Source of the DNA: Candidatus Fermentithermobacillus carboniphilus
GTDB lineage: Bacteria; Bacillota; Sulfobacillia; Fermentithermobacillales; Fermentithermobacillaceae
DNA length: 64,000 nucleotides
Reading direction: 5' to 3'
NCBI GenBank assembly: GCA_018208355.1
Contig: CP062796.1
Coordinates: 747,217-811,216, forward strand
Below the pieces are notes generated by a model. It did not search any database, was not told the DNA's origin, and saw only the letters and a list, made by a program, of their open reading frames with translations. Each line of letters opens with the position of its first letter. The first letter of the stretch is position 1. Positions 52,020-60,370 of this stretch are shown here, piece by piece. The translations under genes and the position numbers were made by a program.

Positions 52020-54233
52020 CTAGCCTTGACTGTCGCCGACCGTCGATTCTATACCGTTTACATAACTCGGAACTAGCTCCTTCAATACCTTCAGAATCTC
52101 TTCGCGATTGTAGACAAGGGGCGATTCACCTTCGGCGCCAGTCACAGGCACCTCAAAACGCCCGTTAAGCACGTCATACCCGGGTTCAATCGAAGGCAGA
52201 GTACTTTTCCCCGACGAAGTAGTGGCTCGGCCTTCTTCTGAGATCGAAGTCGCAGCTTCGTGTTCGCCTGACAGGATCTCTTCCATTACTTGGTTACACG
52301 ATTCAACTGGCTGCGTCGCAGAAATCAGTCTATGTCCAGCAGGAACAGCTTCAGTCTCGGAGGCGGGGGTACTGCACAGTGCCTTTACTTCGGCAGCCGG
52401 CTGCCGCGCGTGACCGTTTGCAGCCTCTCCCGTCGACCCGAACACCCGGAACGGGTAGTTTGCAGGAAACACCAACGACTCCAGTTTCTCGAGTTTCCTC
52501 TGGAACTCCTCCACGGAAAAAGGCTTCTGCTTGGCTATGTATATCTGAGAATGGTGCGTGGCGGCGGTCCCTTCTTCCGCCGTGAGAATTTCCTCGAATA
52601 GTTTTTCTCCCGGCCGGATCCCCGTGAACACGATGGGGATATCCTTATAGGGCACTCGGCCCGATAGCCTTATCATCTGCTCCGCGAGGTCCACTATTTT
52701 CACTGGCTCTCCCATGTCCAGCACAAATACCTCTCCGCCTTTGCCCATGGTCGCGGCCTGAAGCACCAGCTGAACCGCCTCACTGATGGTCATGAAATAC
52801 CTTCTCATCTCAGGATGAGTCACAGTTACCGGGCCGCCATTTTCTATTTGCTGTTTGAAAACCGGCACCACACTTCCCCTGGACCCAAGTACATTGCCGA
52901 ACCTGACAGATACGAAAGCCGTCCTGTCCGTCAACGTATCGAGCAACCGGACAACCATCTCTGCTACCCGCTTTGTCGCCCCCATGACGCTCGTAGGGTT
53001 GACTGCTTTATCCGTGGAAATAAGGACAAACTTCTCGGCCCCATAGGCCAGTGCTGACCGGGCAACATTCAGCGTCCCGAACACGTTGGTTTTAATGGCC
53101 TCGATGGAGTTATCCTCCATAAGAGGAACGTGTTTGTGAGCCGCAGCATGGAAAACTATGTGGGGTCTATAAAGGGCGAAAATATCGTTGATCCTGGCTG
53201 AATCTCTTACGTCTGCAATGACCGTCTCCTTCCGAACCGCCGGGAATTCTCTGTCCAAAGCCATCTTCGCCTCAAATATTGAGTTTTCCCCGTGACCCAG
53301 CATGATAATGGATCCCGGCGAGAATCTGGCCACTTGCCTGCATATTTCGGAACCTATGGACCCCCCGGCTCCGGTAACCAGTACCCTCTTTCCATTTATG
53401 AAAGCGCTGATGTTGCCGGTATCCAGTTTCACTTCGGGCCTGCCCAGGAGGTCTTCCAGTTCGATGTCCTTGATCATATTCATTTCAAAGGGCTTTCCGG
53501 CCATATCCAGGAGTCTCGGGAGAGTCCTTATGGTTACGCCGGTCTCCTGGCAGAGTGAAACCACTTCGCGTATCACTTCTCGGGGAGCAGAGGGCATCGC
53601 GATTATGACCTCTCCAATACCGAGATCTTTTATAACCGAGGGAATCAGTTCCCTACCCCCTAGCACCTTGACACCACACAGCGTGGAGCCCTTTTTCGAA
53701 GGATCATCGTCTATGTAACCGGCAAGTTGCCTGGAGGGATCGGCTCGCTTCGAAAGTTCGCGCCCCAGGAAGGCACCTGCATCCCCGGCCCCGACCACGA
53801 GAACACGGGTAGTCTTATGGTTATCGAGCATAGAGGACAAACGGTGAAGAACCCGGATGCCCAACCGGACCGAGAGGCGCAACCCGCCGGCGAAGATGAA
53901 CTCCAGAACGCCCGTGATTATTATGGCAGATCTCGAATACCCGGCTCGTAACCACACTCGCGTCAGAACCCAGAGGATGCCGGCACTGACGGCACTGGCA
54001 GAAGCGCATGCCAGGAGCTCATCGATGCTGGCGTATCGAAGTATGAACGAATAAAGCCCAATTGCGGCGTAAGCTAACAGAGAACCGACAGTTAACCACG
54101 GCGCGGCCTTCTGTAACGTGGCAAGCTGCACATGAGGAATCTTGCCTTCAAACCGAAGGATCAACGCGAGAAAAGCCGCCAGGTTGAGGAGAAGTGCATC
54201 GAGGATCACCAGGTAAAACCGTCTGGAGCGCAA
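52020..54233 (-). CDS. CapD/FlaA1-type nucleotide-sugar 4,6-dehydratase with internal low-complexity insertion
   Basis: 737 residues. Four N-terminal membrane helices precede a CoA-binding-like Rossmann domain (VLVVGAGDAGAFLGRELSKR). The short-chain dehydratase domain has VTGAGGSIGSEICRQVARFS (NAD site), HAAAHKHVPLMED and the long-form catalytic motif STDKAVNPTSVMGATKR, in which Met replaces Tyr. It acts in the membrane on UDP-GlcNAc-type sugars for polysaccharide or glycan synthesis. About 100 residues rich in Ala, Glu, Ser and Thr (roughly 620-715) separate the domain from the usual C-terminal piece REEILKVLKELVPSY, so this is an insertion, not an extension. The start is TTG with AGGAGG ten bases ahead. 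Confidence 0.92.
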   Translation of the reverse strand: MRSRRFYLVILDALLLNLAAFLALILRFEGKIPHVQLATLQKAAPWLTVGSLLAYAAIGLYSFILRYASIDELLACASASAVSAGILWVLTRVWLRAGYSRSAIIITGVLEFIFAGGLRLSVRLGIRVLHRLSSMLDNHKTTRVLVVGAGDAGAFLGRELSKRADPSRQLAGYIDDDPSKKGSTLCGVKVLGGRELIPSVIKDLGIGEVIIAMPSAPREVIREVVSLCQETGVTIRTLPRLLDMAGKPFEMNMIKDIELEDLLGRPEVKLDTGNISAFINGKRVLVTGAGGSIGSEICRQVARFSPGSIIMLGHGENSIFEAKMALDREFPAVRKETVIADVRDSARINDIFALYRPHIVFHAAAHKHVPLMEDNSIEAIKTNVFGTLNVARSALAYGAEKFVLISTDKAVNPTSVMGATKRVAEMVVRLLDTLTDRTAFVSVRFGNVLGSRGSVVPVFKQQIENGGPVTVTHPEMRRYFMTISEAVQLVLQAATMGKGGEVFVLDMGEPVKIVDLAEQMIRLSGRVPYKDIPIVFTGIRPGEKLFEEILTAEEGTAATHHSQIYIAKQKPFSVEEFQRKLEKLESLVFPANYPFRVFGSTGEAANGHARQPAAEVKALCSTPASETEAVPAGHRLISATQPVESCNQVMEEILSGEHEAATSISEEGRATTSSGKSTLPSIEPGYDVLNGRFEVPVTGAEGESPLVYNREEILKVLKELVPSYVNGIESTVGDSQG

Positions 54234-54649
54234 TTCACTCTATCCTCCTGCCACAAACACATATGCAAAAAAGAGCTCCCTAGACTATTCTTTCGGGGAA
54301 CCGGTAAGAACGTAAAGAGGAATTCTCCGGAACTAGAAAATCCCCTTCCATGAACGGCCGGCCTTCTGCAAAGGGCCGGGGTCGCCGGGCGCTCCCTTGA
54401 CAGCCCGGACCGATCTCAATCCCCCGCGCGCCTCGATGTGGACCCGTTACTATCGAGCTCGCGATGTGCCGCGCAGCCCCGTTCAGCAAGCGTGTGGTCG
54501 CGCCGGTAAATCTTGCAAGGTTCCGATAAGCCAAGACCCCGTCCCTTCTGGGGGACGGGGTCTTGGCCGCGGTGCACCCTATTTGGGCGGAAGATCGCTC
54601 TAGAGGCGCAGAAATCAGCACAGCAATCGGTACGGCAATCTGAGGGACT
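54234..54649. other. Intergenic stretch between capD-like and dgaF-like genes
   Basis: No gene is supported; long frames here are GC-rich shadows over the hairpin at 54531-54566. The promoter of the CapD-like gene should be in 54240-54500, but no clear boxes are seen. Confidence 0.5.
54531..54566 (-). terminator. Very strong 15-bp hairpin after the dgaF-like gene
   Basis: CCAAGACCCCGTCCC (54531-54545) pairs perfectly with GGGACGGGGTCTTGG (54552-54566), loop of six bases. It lies about 85 bp after the last gene of the nine-gene operon. No T-run follows on either strand, so it may act as an mRNA 3' stabiliser as much as a terminator. Confidence 0.65.
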
Positions 54650-55420
54650 TCAGACTCCAAGCACTTCCTTTGCAGCAACGTAAAGCTCGCGTACCTTACC
54701 AGGCATCGTCTTGCCGCTTGACTTGTCAATTATGGACGAGTAGACATGCGGTATAACGTACGTCGCACCCGCAGAAAACGCCGTCTCCAGGACCCTGCGC
54801 AAGTTCTCGACTGTTATGCCCCCGGTGGGCTCGAATACCGGTATGCCTTCGGCGGAACACGCCGAGACCAGCGCTTTCATCTCTTCATAGCGCTCGTTCA
54901 GCGGGAAAAACTTCACCGACAAAAGCCCCTGCTCTTTAAGAATAGCCACGGCAGCCTCGCACGGTATTTCGGCGGGACCTCTTTTTGAGCTCAGGGGACC
55001 CGTGGCAATGTTCACGAAACCCGGTTTTCCGGTGGGAGACACGAGGCTGTTTATGAGGGGTATGTCCTCTCCGTATCTTCCTTTGAGGACCGCAGCTGTA
55101 TAAGAAGAAAGCGGGAAAACCTGGTTGATGTGGGCCGGCCGCGCTAAAAGCGCAACCTGGATTACCGCCTCCCACTGGGCCGGGTCTCCCCCTCCGAGAC
55201 CCAGTGATACCGACGCCCCCGCGCGCGAAAACCTCAATACCGCCTCAGCACCGCTCTTCGCATCCGGGTAGTCTCTGGTCAGCACTCCTATGAGAGCGTG
55301 TCCCTCGCAGGCGTCCATGACTTCCACCAGGTTCTCCTCGTCGCGGGCAAGGAAGTTAAACATGACTTTCCCGCCGAGCCAGTTCCAAGCGCTAAAATCA
55401 CCATGTTTTGGCTGAATCAT
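54650..55420 (-). CDS. DgaF-like KDGP aldolase family protein
   Basis: A 256-residue TIM-barrel aldolase of the family (PF07071) containing Salmonella DgaF, which splits 2-keto-3-deoxy-6-phosphogluconate into pyruvate and glyceraldehyde 3-phosphate. Visible are LIGVLTRDYPDAKSGAEAVL, AGASVSLGLGGGDPAQWEAV, PLINSLVSPTGKPGFVNIAT, the Lys-containing QGLLSVKFFPLNERYEEM (Schiff-base candidate) and GIPVFEPTGGITVENLRRVL. The ATG at 55420 has GGAGG 7 bases ahead and lies just after the DgaE-like stop. It is the last gene of the operon and gives the presumed end step of the pathway. Confidence 0.88.
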   Translation of the reverse strand: MIQPKHGDFSAWNWLGGKVMFNFLARDEENLVEVMDACEGHALIGVLTRDYPDAKSGAEAVLRFSRAGASVSLGLGGGDPAQWEAVIQVALLARPAHINQVFPLSSYTAAVLKGRYGEDIPLINSLVSPTGKPGFVNIATGPLSSKRGPAEIPCEAAVAILKEQGLLSVKFFPLNERYEEMKALVSACSAEGIPVFEPTGGITVENLRRVLETAFSAGATYVIPHVYSSIIDKSSGKTMPGKVRELYVAAKEVLGV

Positions 55421-55422
55421 AT

Positions 55423-56523
55423 CTAACCCTCCAATAGCTCACGTATGCGTTTTATGATGATCTCCGAATCTTGCGGCCGTAGAGGTCTTGGGTCGATGGC
55501 GACACAATTAAGGTTCAGGTAGTGGTCGCGAGTGAATATGGCCACGGAGCCCTGGCGTAATTGTGACACAAACTCGCGGGCGCTTATCCTGGCATCTTCC
55601 GTGAATTCCATCCACACTCTCGGAATAGGCCGTCCTGCCTCATCGTATTTCTTACTTACCTTGATACCGCGTATGCCGCTTATGCCCCTCATGATGGTCT
55701 CAACCACAGCTTCTCTCTCAGAGAGAGCATCTACGTTCCCTGCCACATACTTTTCGAGGGCACATAAAAGACCCGCTATGGCTTCCTTTCCGACCTTCAT
55801 CGAGCGACCGATGCCACGGTACTGGAGCCTCACACCATCGATGAGCCCTTTCTTGCCGCACACAAATCCCGATGTAGGCCCACCAACGGCCTTTGCGCCT
55901 GAGTACACTACAAGATCCGCTCCGAGGTCAATGTACTTATGGAGATCCTCTTCGGCTGCAGCATCCACTATCACCGGAAGACCGTGCGCGTGAGCTATTT
56001 CAACGTACTCTTCTACAGATAGCATACCCTTCTGGACACAGTGGTGAGACTTTACATATATAAGGGCTGCCGTGTCCTCATCGATGGCCTCTTCCACATC
56101 GGCACGCGTCACCATGTTGGCACACCCGACTTCGACCGGGATACCCCCAGGTATCCGTATCATCTGAGTGACCGGGGCGCCAAAATCCACTGCATGTCCT
56201 TTCTGGATAATGACCCTGTTCCTGAGCCCTTCCGTCACCGGCAGTTTCTTGATAAGCGCCTCCTCGGTCCCCGTCATGCACGAGGCGACAGAAAGGGCGA
56301 TCCCAGCTGCGGCACCCACCGTGGGACATGCTGCTTCCGCCCCTACTAGAGCGGCAATCTTCTTTCCCGATTCAACGATGAGTTCCTCCATGTCGAAGTA
56401 ATCTTGCGCCGCCTCCGCCATGGAACCTGCTACGTCGGCTGTAACGGCAGTACCTCCAAGATGTGTCATCTTTCCACTGGCATTTATTACCCGGGTGAGC
56501 TCCAATCCATCTCTCCAGCTCAT
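55423..56523 (-). CDS. DgaE-like PLP-dependent ammonia-lyase (SelA-like fold)
   Basis: A 366-residue fold-type I PLP enzyme. The cofactor Lys is in ADLVVYSGAKAVGGPTSGF, the Asp in PVIVDAAAEEDLHKYIDLG and the start is TRVINASGKMTHLGGTAV, all typical of DgaE and SelA-like proteins. DgaE removes ammonia from D-glucosaminate 6-phosphate to give 2-keto-3-deoxy-6-phosphogluconate, the substrate of the next enzyme. Family members act on related 2-amino sugar acids, so the exact compound is not certain. The ATG has GGAGG 7 bases ahead. It is separated by 184 bp from the DUF4310 gene upstream and abuts the aldolase gene. Confidence 0.88.
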   Translation of the reverse strand: MSWRDGLELTRVINASGKMTHLGGTAVTADVAGSMAEAAQDYFDMEELIVESGKKIAALVGAEAACPTVGAAAGIALSVASCMTGTEEALIKKLPVTEGLRNRVIIQKGHAVDFGAPVTQMIRIPGGIPVEVGCANMVTRADVEEAIDEDTAALIYVKSHHCVQKGMLSVEEYVEIAHAHGLPVIVDAAAEEDLHKYIDLGADLVVYSGAKAVGGPTSGFVCGKKGLIDGVRLQYRGIGRSMKVGKEAIAGLLCALEKYVAGNVDALSEREAVVETIMRGISGIRGIKVSKKYDEAGRPIPRVWMEFTEDARISAREFVSQLRQGSVAIFTRDHYLNLNCVAIDPRPLRPQDSEIIIKRIRELLEG

Positions 56524-56707
56524 ACAAGCACCTCCGAACCAGAAGCGCAGGAAAGGGACTGGTGGCTGAGGCTACCCTTGCCCGGTCTCCTGCATCTTTT
56601 GGTTTTGCTCCGAACTCCCTTTTCGAACGACGAGAGGCCCGGCTCGTCCCCAAAAGTCAAGACCACCGGACAGACCACCGGACCTCCTTCTTTTTCTCAC
56701 TTTTTTC

Positions 56708-57337
56708 TCACTTTACCGGGAAAATCGTCCCCAAGATCATTGCCCCGAGGATCGCTCCCCCGGGTATAGGCTTCTTGAGATAGTAGAACAACGCCGCCCC
56801 AAGAAAAGCACCGATTCCCGCCGGAATGCTGTAGCTGATGGCCGAAATGATGATGAGGGGACCCAGGTACCGACCCATCGCGTTCCCTGCACCCATCATG
56901 ACGTCGGTTCCCGCCGCCGAGAGGCCTTGCGGCATGGATTTCCTGACAAGCAGTATGACCAGCCCTACAACAAGACCGGCAAGGGCGCCGAAGAGCACAG
57001 CCGTGGTGAAATTCTCGATGAGACCTTTATAGCCCGAGGCAATGAGTAAGGCGGGAATCCCGATCCCGACGCCCGTCATAAGGGAGCCACCAATGTCCAG
57101 GACACCGACAAGGGGGCCTTCCAGCACCCGCGCGATAAGAAACCCTGCGGCAAAACTCGCTGCAGCGGCGTAGTCCCCTGTTTGAAGCCCATTTGACAGC
57201 ATCTGAACCACGAATATCTCGTTAAACGCGCCAACCCTGTTTGTCAGGAAGAGGCTTGTCCCACCCATAATTCCCGCACAAGCAACCGCAACTATCAAAG
57301 GGAAGGCGAGATCCGTCATCAAGAAACTTTTATGCAT
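56708..57337 (-). CDS. DUF4310 membrane protein
   Basis: A 209-residue integral membrane protein with about six Gly/Ala-rich helices (AFPLIVAVACAGIMGGTSLF, YAAAASFAAGFLIARVLEG, VGVLDIGGSLMTGVGIGIPA, AVLFGALAGLVVGLVILLV, MGAGNAMGRYLGPLIIISA, AGIGAFLGAALFYYLKKPIP). It belongs to DUF4310, a family known to me from one conserved cluster (named after Enterococcus faecalis EF_0829-EF_0839). The ATG has GGGGG 8 bases ahead. It probably forms the membrane part of a transporter with DUF4311. No transport motif is assigned. Confidence 0.88.
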   Translation of the reverse strand: MHKSFLMTDLAFPLIVAVACAGIMGGTSLFLTNRVGAFNEIFVVQMLSNGLQTGDYAAAASFAAGFLIARVLEGPLVGVLDIGGSLMTGVGIGIPALLIASGYKGLIENFTTAVLFGALAGLVVGLVILLVRKSMPQGLSAAGTDVMMGAGNAMGRYLGPLIIISAISYSIPAGIGAFLGAALFYYLKKPIPGGAILGAMILGTIFPVK

Positions 57338-57364
57338 GAGTTCATCCCCCTAGATTGAACCTCG

Positions 57365-58090
57365 TCATAGCGCGAAAGCCTTGAAGAACTTAACGTGGAA
57401 CCCGCGGAAGTACGCTATGCTTGCGAAGAGTATCACGACTATCGTCAAAAGGATCTTGACCGACTTATTCCAGCCATTCTCCTCGACGTTCTTACCGATT
57501 ATGATGCCGAGAACGCATCCAGGTACCGCGTTGCCCATGATCATTTGAGCTAGCCCGCCCAGCAGTGTGGCTGCAACACCAGACTGAACGCCAGCATCAA
57601 GAGCCGCAAGCCAGAAGATAATGGGCATTATGGGGTTAATAAGCCAGTTGGACGCCTGGCCCAGCACTTTTGAAGCAACCACTGCCATGCTGGAGGGCAC
57701 GGCAGACGAGATGGTGTTGAGCAAGGTTACGACGACCGCACCGACTATAGCTCCCGCCATACCCATGAGTCTTGTGTTGTTCAAGGGTTCAGAGGTGTCT
57801 TTGGTCTTCAGAAGCACCAGGGCGCTCGCCCAGTTCGGGACTATTCGGTGCAACACGTCCTGGGTCAGGGCGCCCGCACCCACGACAGACGCCGCAGAGT
57901 TAAAAAGGAATCCGAGCCCGAACATGAAATGGGAAACGGGGTCCCCTTTGCACGCGTTGAGCTCTCCGAGGGTCCGGAAGGCGCCCATAGACTGGATCTC
58001 CGGGGCGTGGAACATTCTCACGGCCCCGACTGTCACTGCCCAGCCAGCCAGCGCACCCACTATCACGCTTTTCACTACCAGCGATAACAT
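57365..58090 (-). CDS. DUF4311 membrane protein
   Basis: A 241-residue protein with about six membrane helices (VVKSVIVGALAGWAVTVGA, MFGLGFLFNSAASVVGAGAL, LMGMAGAIVGAVVVTLLNT, LINPIMPIIFWLAALDAGV, VAATLLGGLAQMIMGNAVPG, ILLTIVVILFASIAYFRGF). The DUF4311 features are the FHAPEIQSMGAFRTLGELNA loop and NGW before the last helix. Start ATG 58090 with GGAGG ahead, 4 bp after the DUF4312 stop. Always found, as far as I recall, with DUF4310 and DUF4312, consistent with a heteromeric uptake system. Function unproven. Confidence 0.88.
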   Translation of the reverse strand: MLSLVVKSVIVGALAGWAVTVGAVRMFHAPEIQSMGAFRTLGELNACKGDPVSHFMFGLGFLFNSAASVVGAGALTQDVLHRIVPNWASALVLLKTKDTSEPLNNTRLMGMAGAIVGAVVVTLLNTISSAVPSSMAVVASKVLGQASNWLINPIMPIIFWLAALDAGVQSGVAATLLGGLAQMIMGNAVPGCVLGIIIGKNVEENGWNKSVKILLTIVVILFASIAYFRGFHVKFFKAFAL

Positions 58091-58094
58091 TTAT

Positions 58095-58400
58095 CTATTC
58101 CTCCTCTAGCCTCTCTGGCAACTTCACGTATTTGGCAAGGACTTCTATGATTGCCGTAATCACGTACCTTTCACGCACCCTGGGAAACAGGATCTCCAGG
58201 AATCTTTCGGTGTAAGTCTGCCTTTCGAGTTTCTCAACCTTGAATGCAACCGGCTCTAGATATACGAGAGGGTGCCGCTCTTCGGCGTAGATCTTTCGCC
58301 TGAGTTCTCCGAAGCACTTCTGCACAGCCTGGGCAAACGTTTCGCCGCTGCCTTTCACGTGAATCTCACGAGTTTCAGTCCGCAGCAGGTCTTCAGCCAT
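58095..58400 (-). CDS. DUF4312 small soluble protein
   Basis: 101 residues, soluble, mixed alpha/beta: TREIHVKGSGETFAQAVQKC, FGELRRKIYAEERHPLVYLE, PVAFKVEKLERQTYTERFL, FPRVRERYVITAIIEVLAKY. One Cys (about residue 29) is present, but no His or Cys motif comparable to PTS carriers stands out. DUF4312 is a companion of the DUF4310/DUF4311 membrane proteins. It may be a cytosolic subunit of the transporter. The ATG has AGGAGGAG 4 bases ahead. Confidence 0.85.
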   Translation of the reverse strand: MAEDLLRTETREIHVKGSGETFAQAVQKCFGELRRKIYAEERHPLVYLEPVAFKVEKLERQTYTERFLEILFPRVRERYVITAIIEVLAKYVKLPERLEEE

Positions 58401-58410
58401 TTAGCTCCTC

Positions 58411-58815
58411 CTACGAGTTTGAGCCTGACCCCGGCTTTTCCGCCGCTTCCTGTTCCTCAAGGATTTTCCTGTACTCCTCCACCACCCGTCGCCCAAGTTC
58501 CTCGCTGTCCAGGAACCCGAAGCCCAGGACTCTCGCGCCATTCCTCAGGGCCGTGATCCCGGATTCAATTGAACGCAGATGGTGTTCAGCCTTGTATCCG
58601 TACTTTGTCTGCGCCACGATGGCCCCGGCACCACCGCTTCCGCAAAACGAAAGCCCGAGGTCGGCATCGTTTTCTTTCATATAGTCTCCGACTTTCATGT
58701 CTGCAGCCATACCAGGGATGTGGATGGCAATACCGCCAGCTTCTTCCACGCCTTTGACGACTTTGCGGGCCCTGCCCAGCCGGTCGCCTATGACAACCTT
58801 AATTTTCCTGTCCAT
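58411..58815 (-). CDS. Glycine-rich SFCGS family protein (looks RpiB-like)
   Basis: A 134-residue soluble protein named for its SFCGS motif (PF14272). Start ATG 58815 (MDRKIKVVIGDRLGRARKVV) has GGGGG ahead and overlaps the PRD gene. Its arrangement matches ribose-5-phosphate isomerase B/LacAB proteins: an N-terminal strand followed by G-D, then a central D-L-G-L-S-F-C-G-S-G-G-A-G-A segment that parallels the RpiB catalytic CGTGIG loop, then GARVLGFGFLDSEELGRRVV paralleling GARVIG...A..IV. This suggests a sugar-phosphate isomerase-like fold with a retained active-site Cys. That is a by-eye comparison. Its established family has no known function. Confidence 0.82.
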   Translation of the reverse strand: MDRKIKVVIGDRLGRARKVVKGVEEAGGIAIHIPGMAADMKVGDYMKENDADLGLSFCGSGGAGAIVAQTKYGYKAEHHLRSIESGITALRNGARVLGFGFLDSEELGRRVVEEYRKILEEQEAAEKPGSGSNS

Positions 58816-59242
58816 CTTGTTTACCCCCGTTTCTGCTAGCTGCAATGTGTGTCGCAACCAGCACCGCTTCAGGTCTCGTGAGAATGGCGCCCATCCGCCT
58901 GTACAGAGGCTCAAGCCCACTGAACACGGCGTTTATTAGGCTTTCGCCCACCTCCTTTTCTATCGCACTCCCGACATCGGAAACGGACTCACCTCTGCGC
59001 GCTCTAACCACGCAACCCACCATGTGAGAGAGAAACGCTTTCAGGGCCGGATATTCAAACCGCACCCCTTGTTGTCGGGCCACTTCTATGGCGCTTTCTG
59101 AAAGGTTCCAGGCATCTTCGGCTACATCGTCCGGCACCGCCTGTTCCGCGCAGATTTCCAAGAACGCTTTCCGCGCCAATTCCTCATATGCACTAAGCTC
59201 TAAATTGCGTTGCTGTGGCACTTTCACCGACGATTCCAACAT
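58799..59242 (-). CDS. Stand-alone PRD domain protein
   Basis: A 147-residue all-helical protein with a single PTS regulation domain. The two conserved His are in YPALKAFLSHMVGCVVRARR and RPEAVLVATHIAASRNGG. There is no DNA-binding or PTS module. In related clusters this protein (EF_0829 type) accompanies DUF4312 and the SFCGS protein, so it may be a phospho-sensing regulatory subunit of the transporter. The start follows AGGAGG directly after the amidohydrolase stop, and its 3' end overlaps the SFCGS start by 17 bp. Confidence 0.85.
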   Translation of the reverse strand: MLESSVKVPQQRNLELSAYEELARKAFLEICAEQAVPDDVAEDAWNLSESAIEVARQQGVRFEYPALKAFLSHMVGCVVRARRGESVSDVGSAIEKEVGESLINAVFSGLEPLYRRMGAILTRPEAVLVATHIAASRNGGKQDGQEN

Positions 59243-60370
59243 CTAGACCTCCTGAGCACTCAGCAAAATCTCGCCGCCCTTCATGACCATGACCGGGGCC
59301 AGCCTTAAGGTTGACTTCAACTCATTCCCATCTGAGTCGAAAAGCAAGGATTCCCCTTCCACGAGACGCCAAAGTACCAGGTCGGCGACGTAACCCGGTG
59401 CTATCGCGCCCAAGCTGTTCAGCCCGAGATTCTTCGCCACGCGCGTGCTAGCAAGTTCTAGAACCTCTACCGGGTCCATCCCCAGTGCCAGAAATTTAGA
59501 CAATGTGAGGGGCAGGTCGCCTACCTTGGAGATACTCTGCAGGTGGAGGTCCGAGGATATTGAGTCGGGACCGAATCCTTTATCCAAGCATTTCCTCATC
59601 ACGTTTACGTTGAAACTGGCGTTGCCATGACCAACGTCAAAGAGTACCCCTCTTTCCCGGGCTTCCATGGCCTCCGGGATGACGTCACCGGATTCGGTCA
59701 GGATTCCCCCAGGTTTGCCGTGGAAAGCATGGGTAACTATATCACCCGCTCCTAGAAGGCTTAAAACATCCGGAAGATGAGGAGGGGCGTTTCCGACATG
59801 TACCATAACCCTCATACCTAACCTTCTCGCCATGGCGACTCCCTGGCGTATCGGTTCTATCCCCATCTTGCCAACCACCGAAGAACTGGCCCTGAGTTTC
59901 ATCCCCACAACAAGCTCGTTCCTTGCAAAAGGCTCCAATTCGTCATAAGTGGCGAGTTTTTCCGGTGCGTCCAGTTCGCTCAACGAACCCGCAAGCCCGT
60001 AGCGGGCAAAGTTAATCCACGAAAGCACCCGCGTTTTCTGAGTCAAAATAGCCCTATCCACAAATTCTTGAAAGTTCAGAGGACCCGCCGATCCTGCATC
60101 GATGACCGTAGTCACCCCTGTGCGGTACCCTACTTCGTCGGCCATAAGCCCCAGCACAGCGCCGGGGTAAACGTGGACGTGAAGGTCCACCAACCCGGGA
60201 CTCAGAAGATTTCCCCGTGCATCTATTGCGGTTTCACCCTCCGAGAGTTCAAGATTCGTCCCGACCTCCGCTATCACGCCATCGCGCACTCTCACGTCGG
60301 CAAGACCACGGAAAGACGGGATACTTCCCGCAAGACGCGCGTTCTTGAACAGAATTCCTTGCGTCATCAC
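59243..60370 (-). CDS. Amidohydrolase/deacetylase family metallohydrolase (EF_0837 type)
   Basis: A 375-residue TIM-barrel amidohydrolase. The metal ligands are HVH in LSPGLVDLHVHVYPG, Lys in VVGMKLRASSSVVG (carbamylated Lys candidate), His in MRVMVHVGNAPPHLPDV and DIVTHAFHGKPGG, and Asp in DSISSDLHLQSI. It belongs to the group annotated as EF_0837/AHA_3915 type, often named deacetylase. In this operon it could remove an acyl group from an amino-sugar acid before the DgaE-like step. The start overlaps the regulator stop (ATGA). Its specificity is not shown. Confidence 0.87.
   Translation of the reverse strand: MMTQGILFKNARLAGSIPSFRGLADVRVRDGVIAEVGTNLELSEGETAIDARGNLLSPGLVDLHVHVYPGAVLGLMADEVGYRTGVTTVIDAGSAGPLNFQEFVDRAILTQKTRVLSWINFARYGLAGSLSELDAPEKLATYDELEPFARNELVVGMKLRASSSVVGKMGIEPIRQGVAMARRLGMRVMVHVGNAPPHLPDVLSLLGAGDIVTHAFHGKPGGILTESGDVIPEAMEARERGVLFDVGHGNASFNVNVMRKCLDKGFGPDSISSDLHLQSISKVGDLPLTLSKFLALGMDPVEVLELASTRVAKNLGLNSLGAIAPGYVADLVLWRLVEGESLLFDSDGNELKSTLRLAPVMVMKGGEILLSAQEV

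Noticed and set aside
54280-54729. 149-codon minus-strand frame overlapping the big hairpin
   Set aside because: It translates the terminator hairpin and the end of the aldolase gene out of frame; no motif and no ribosome binding site.
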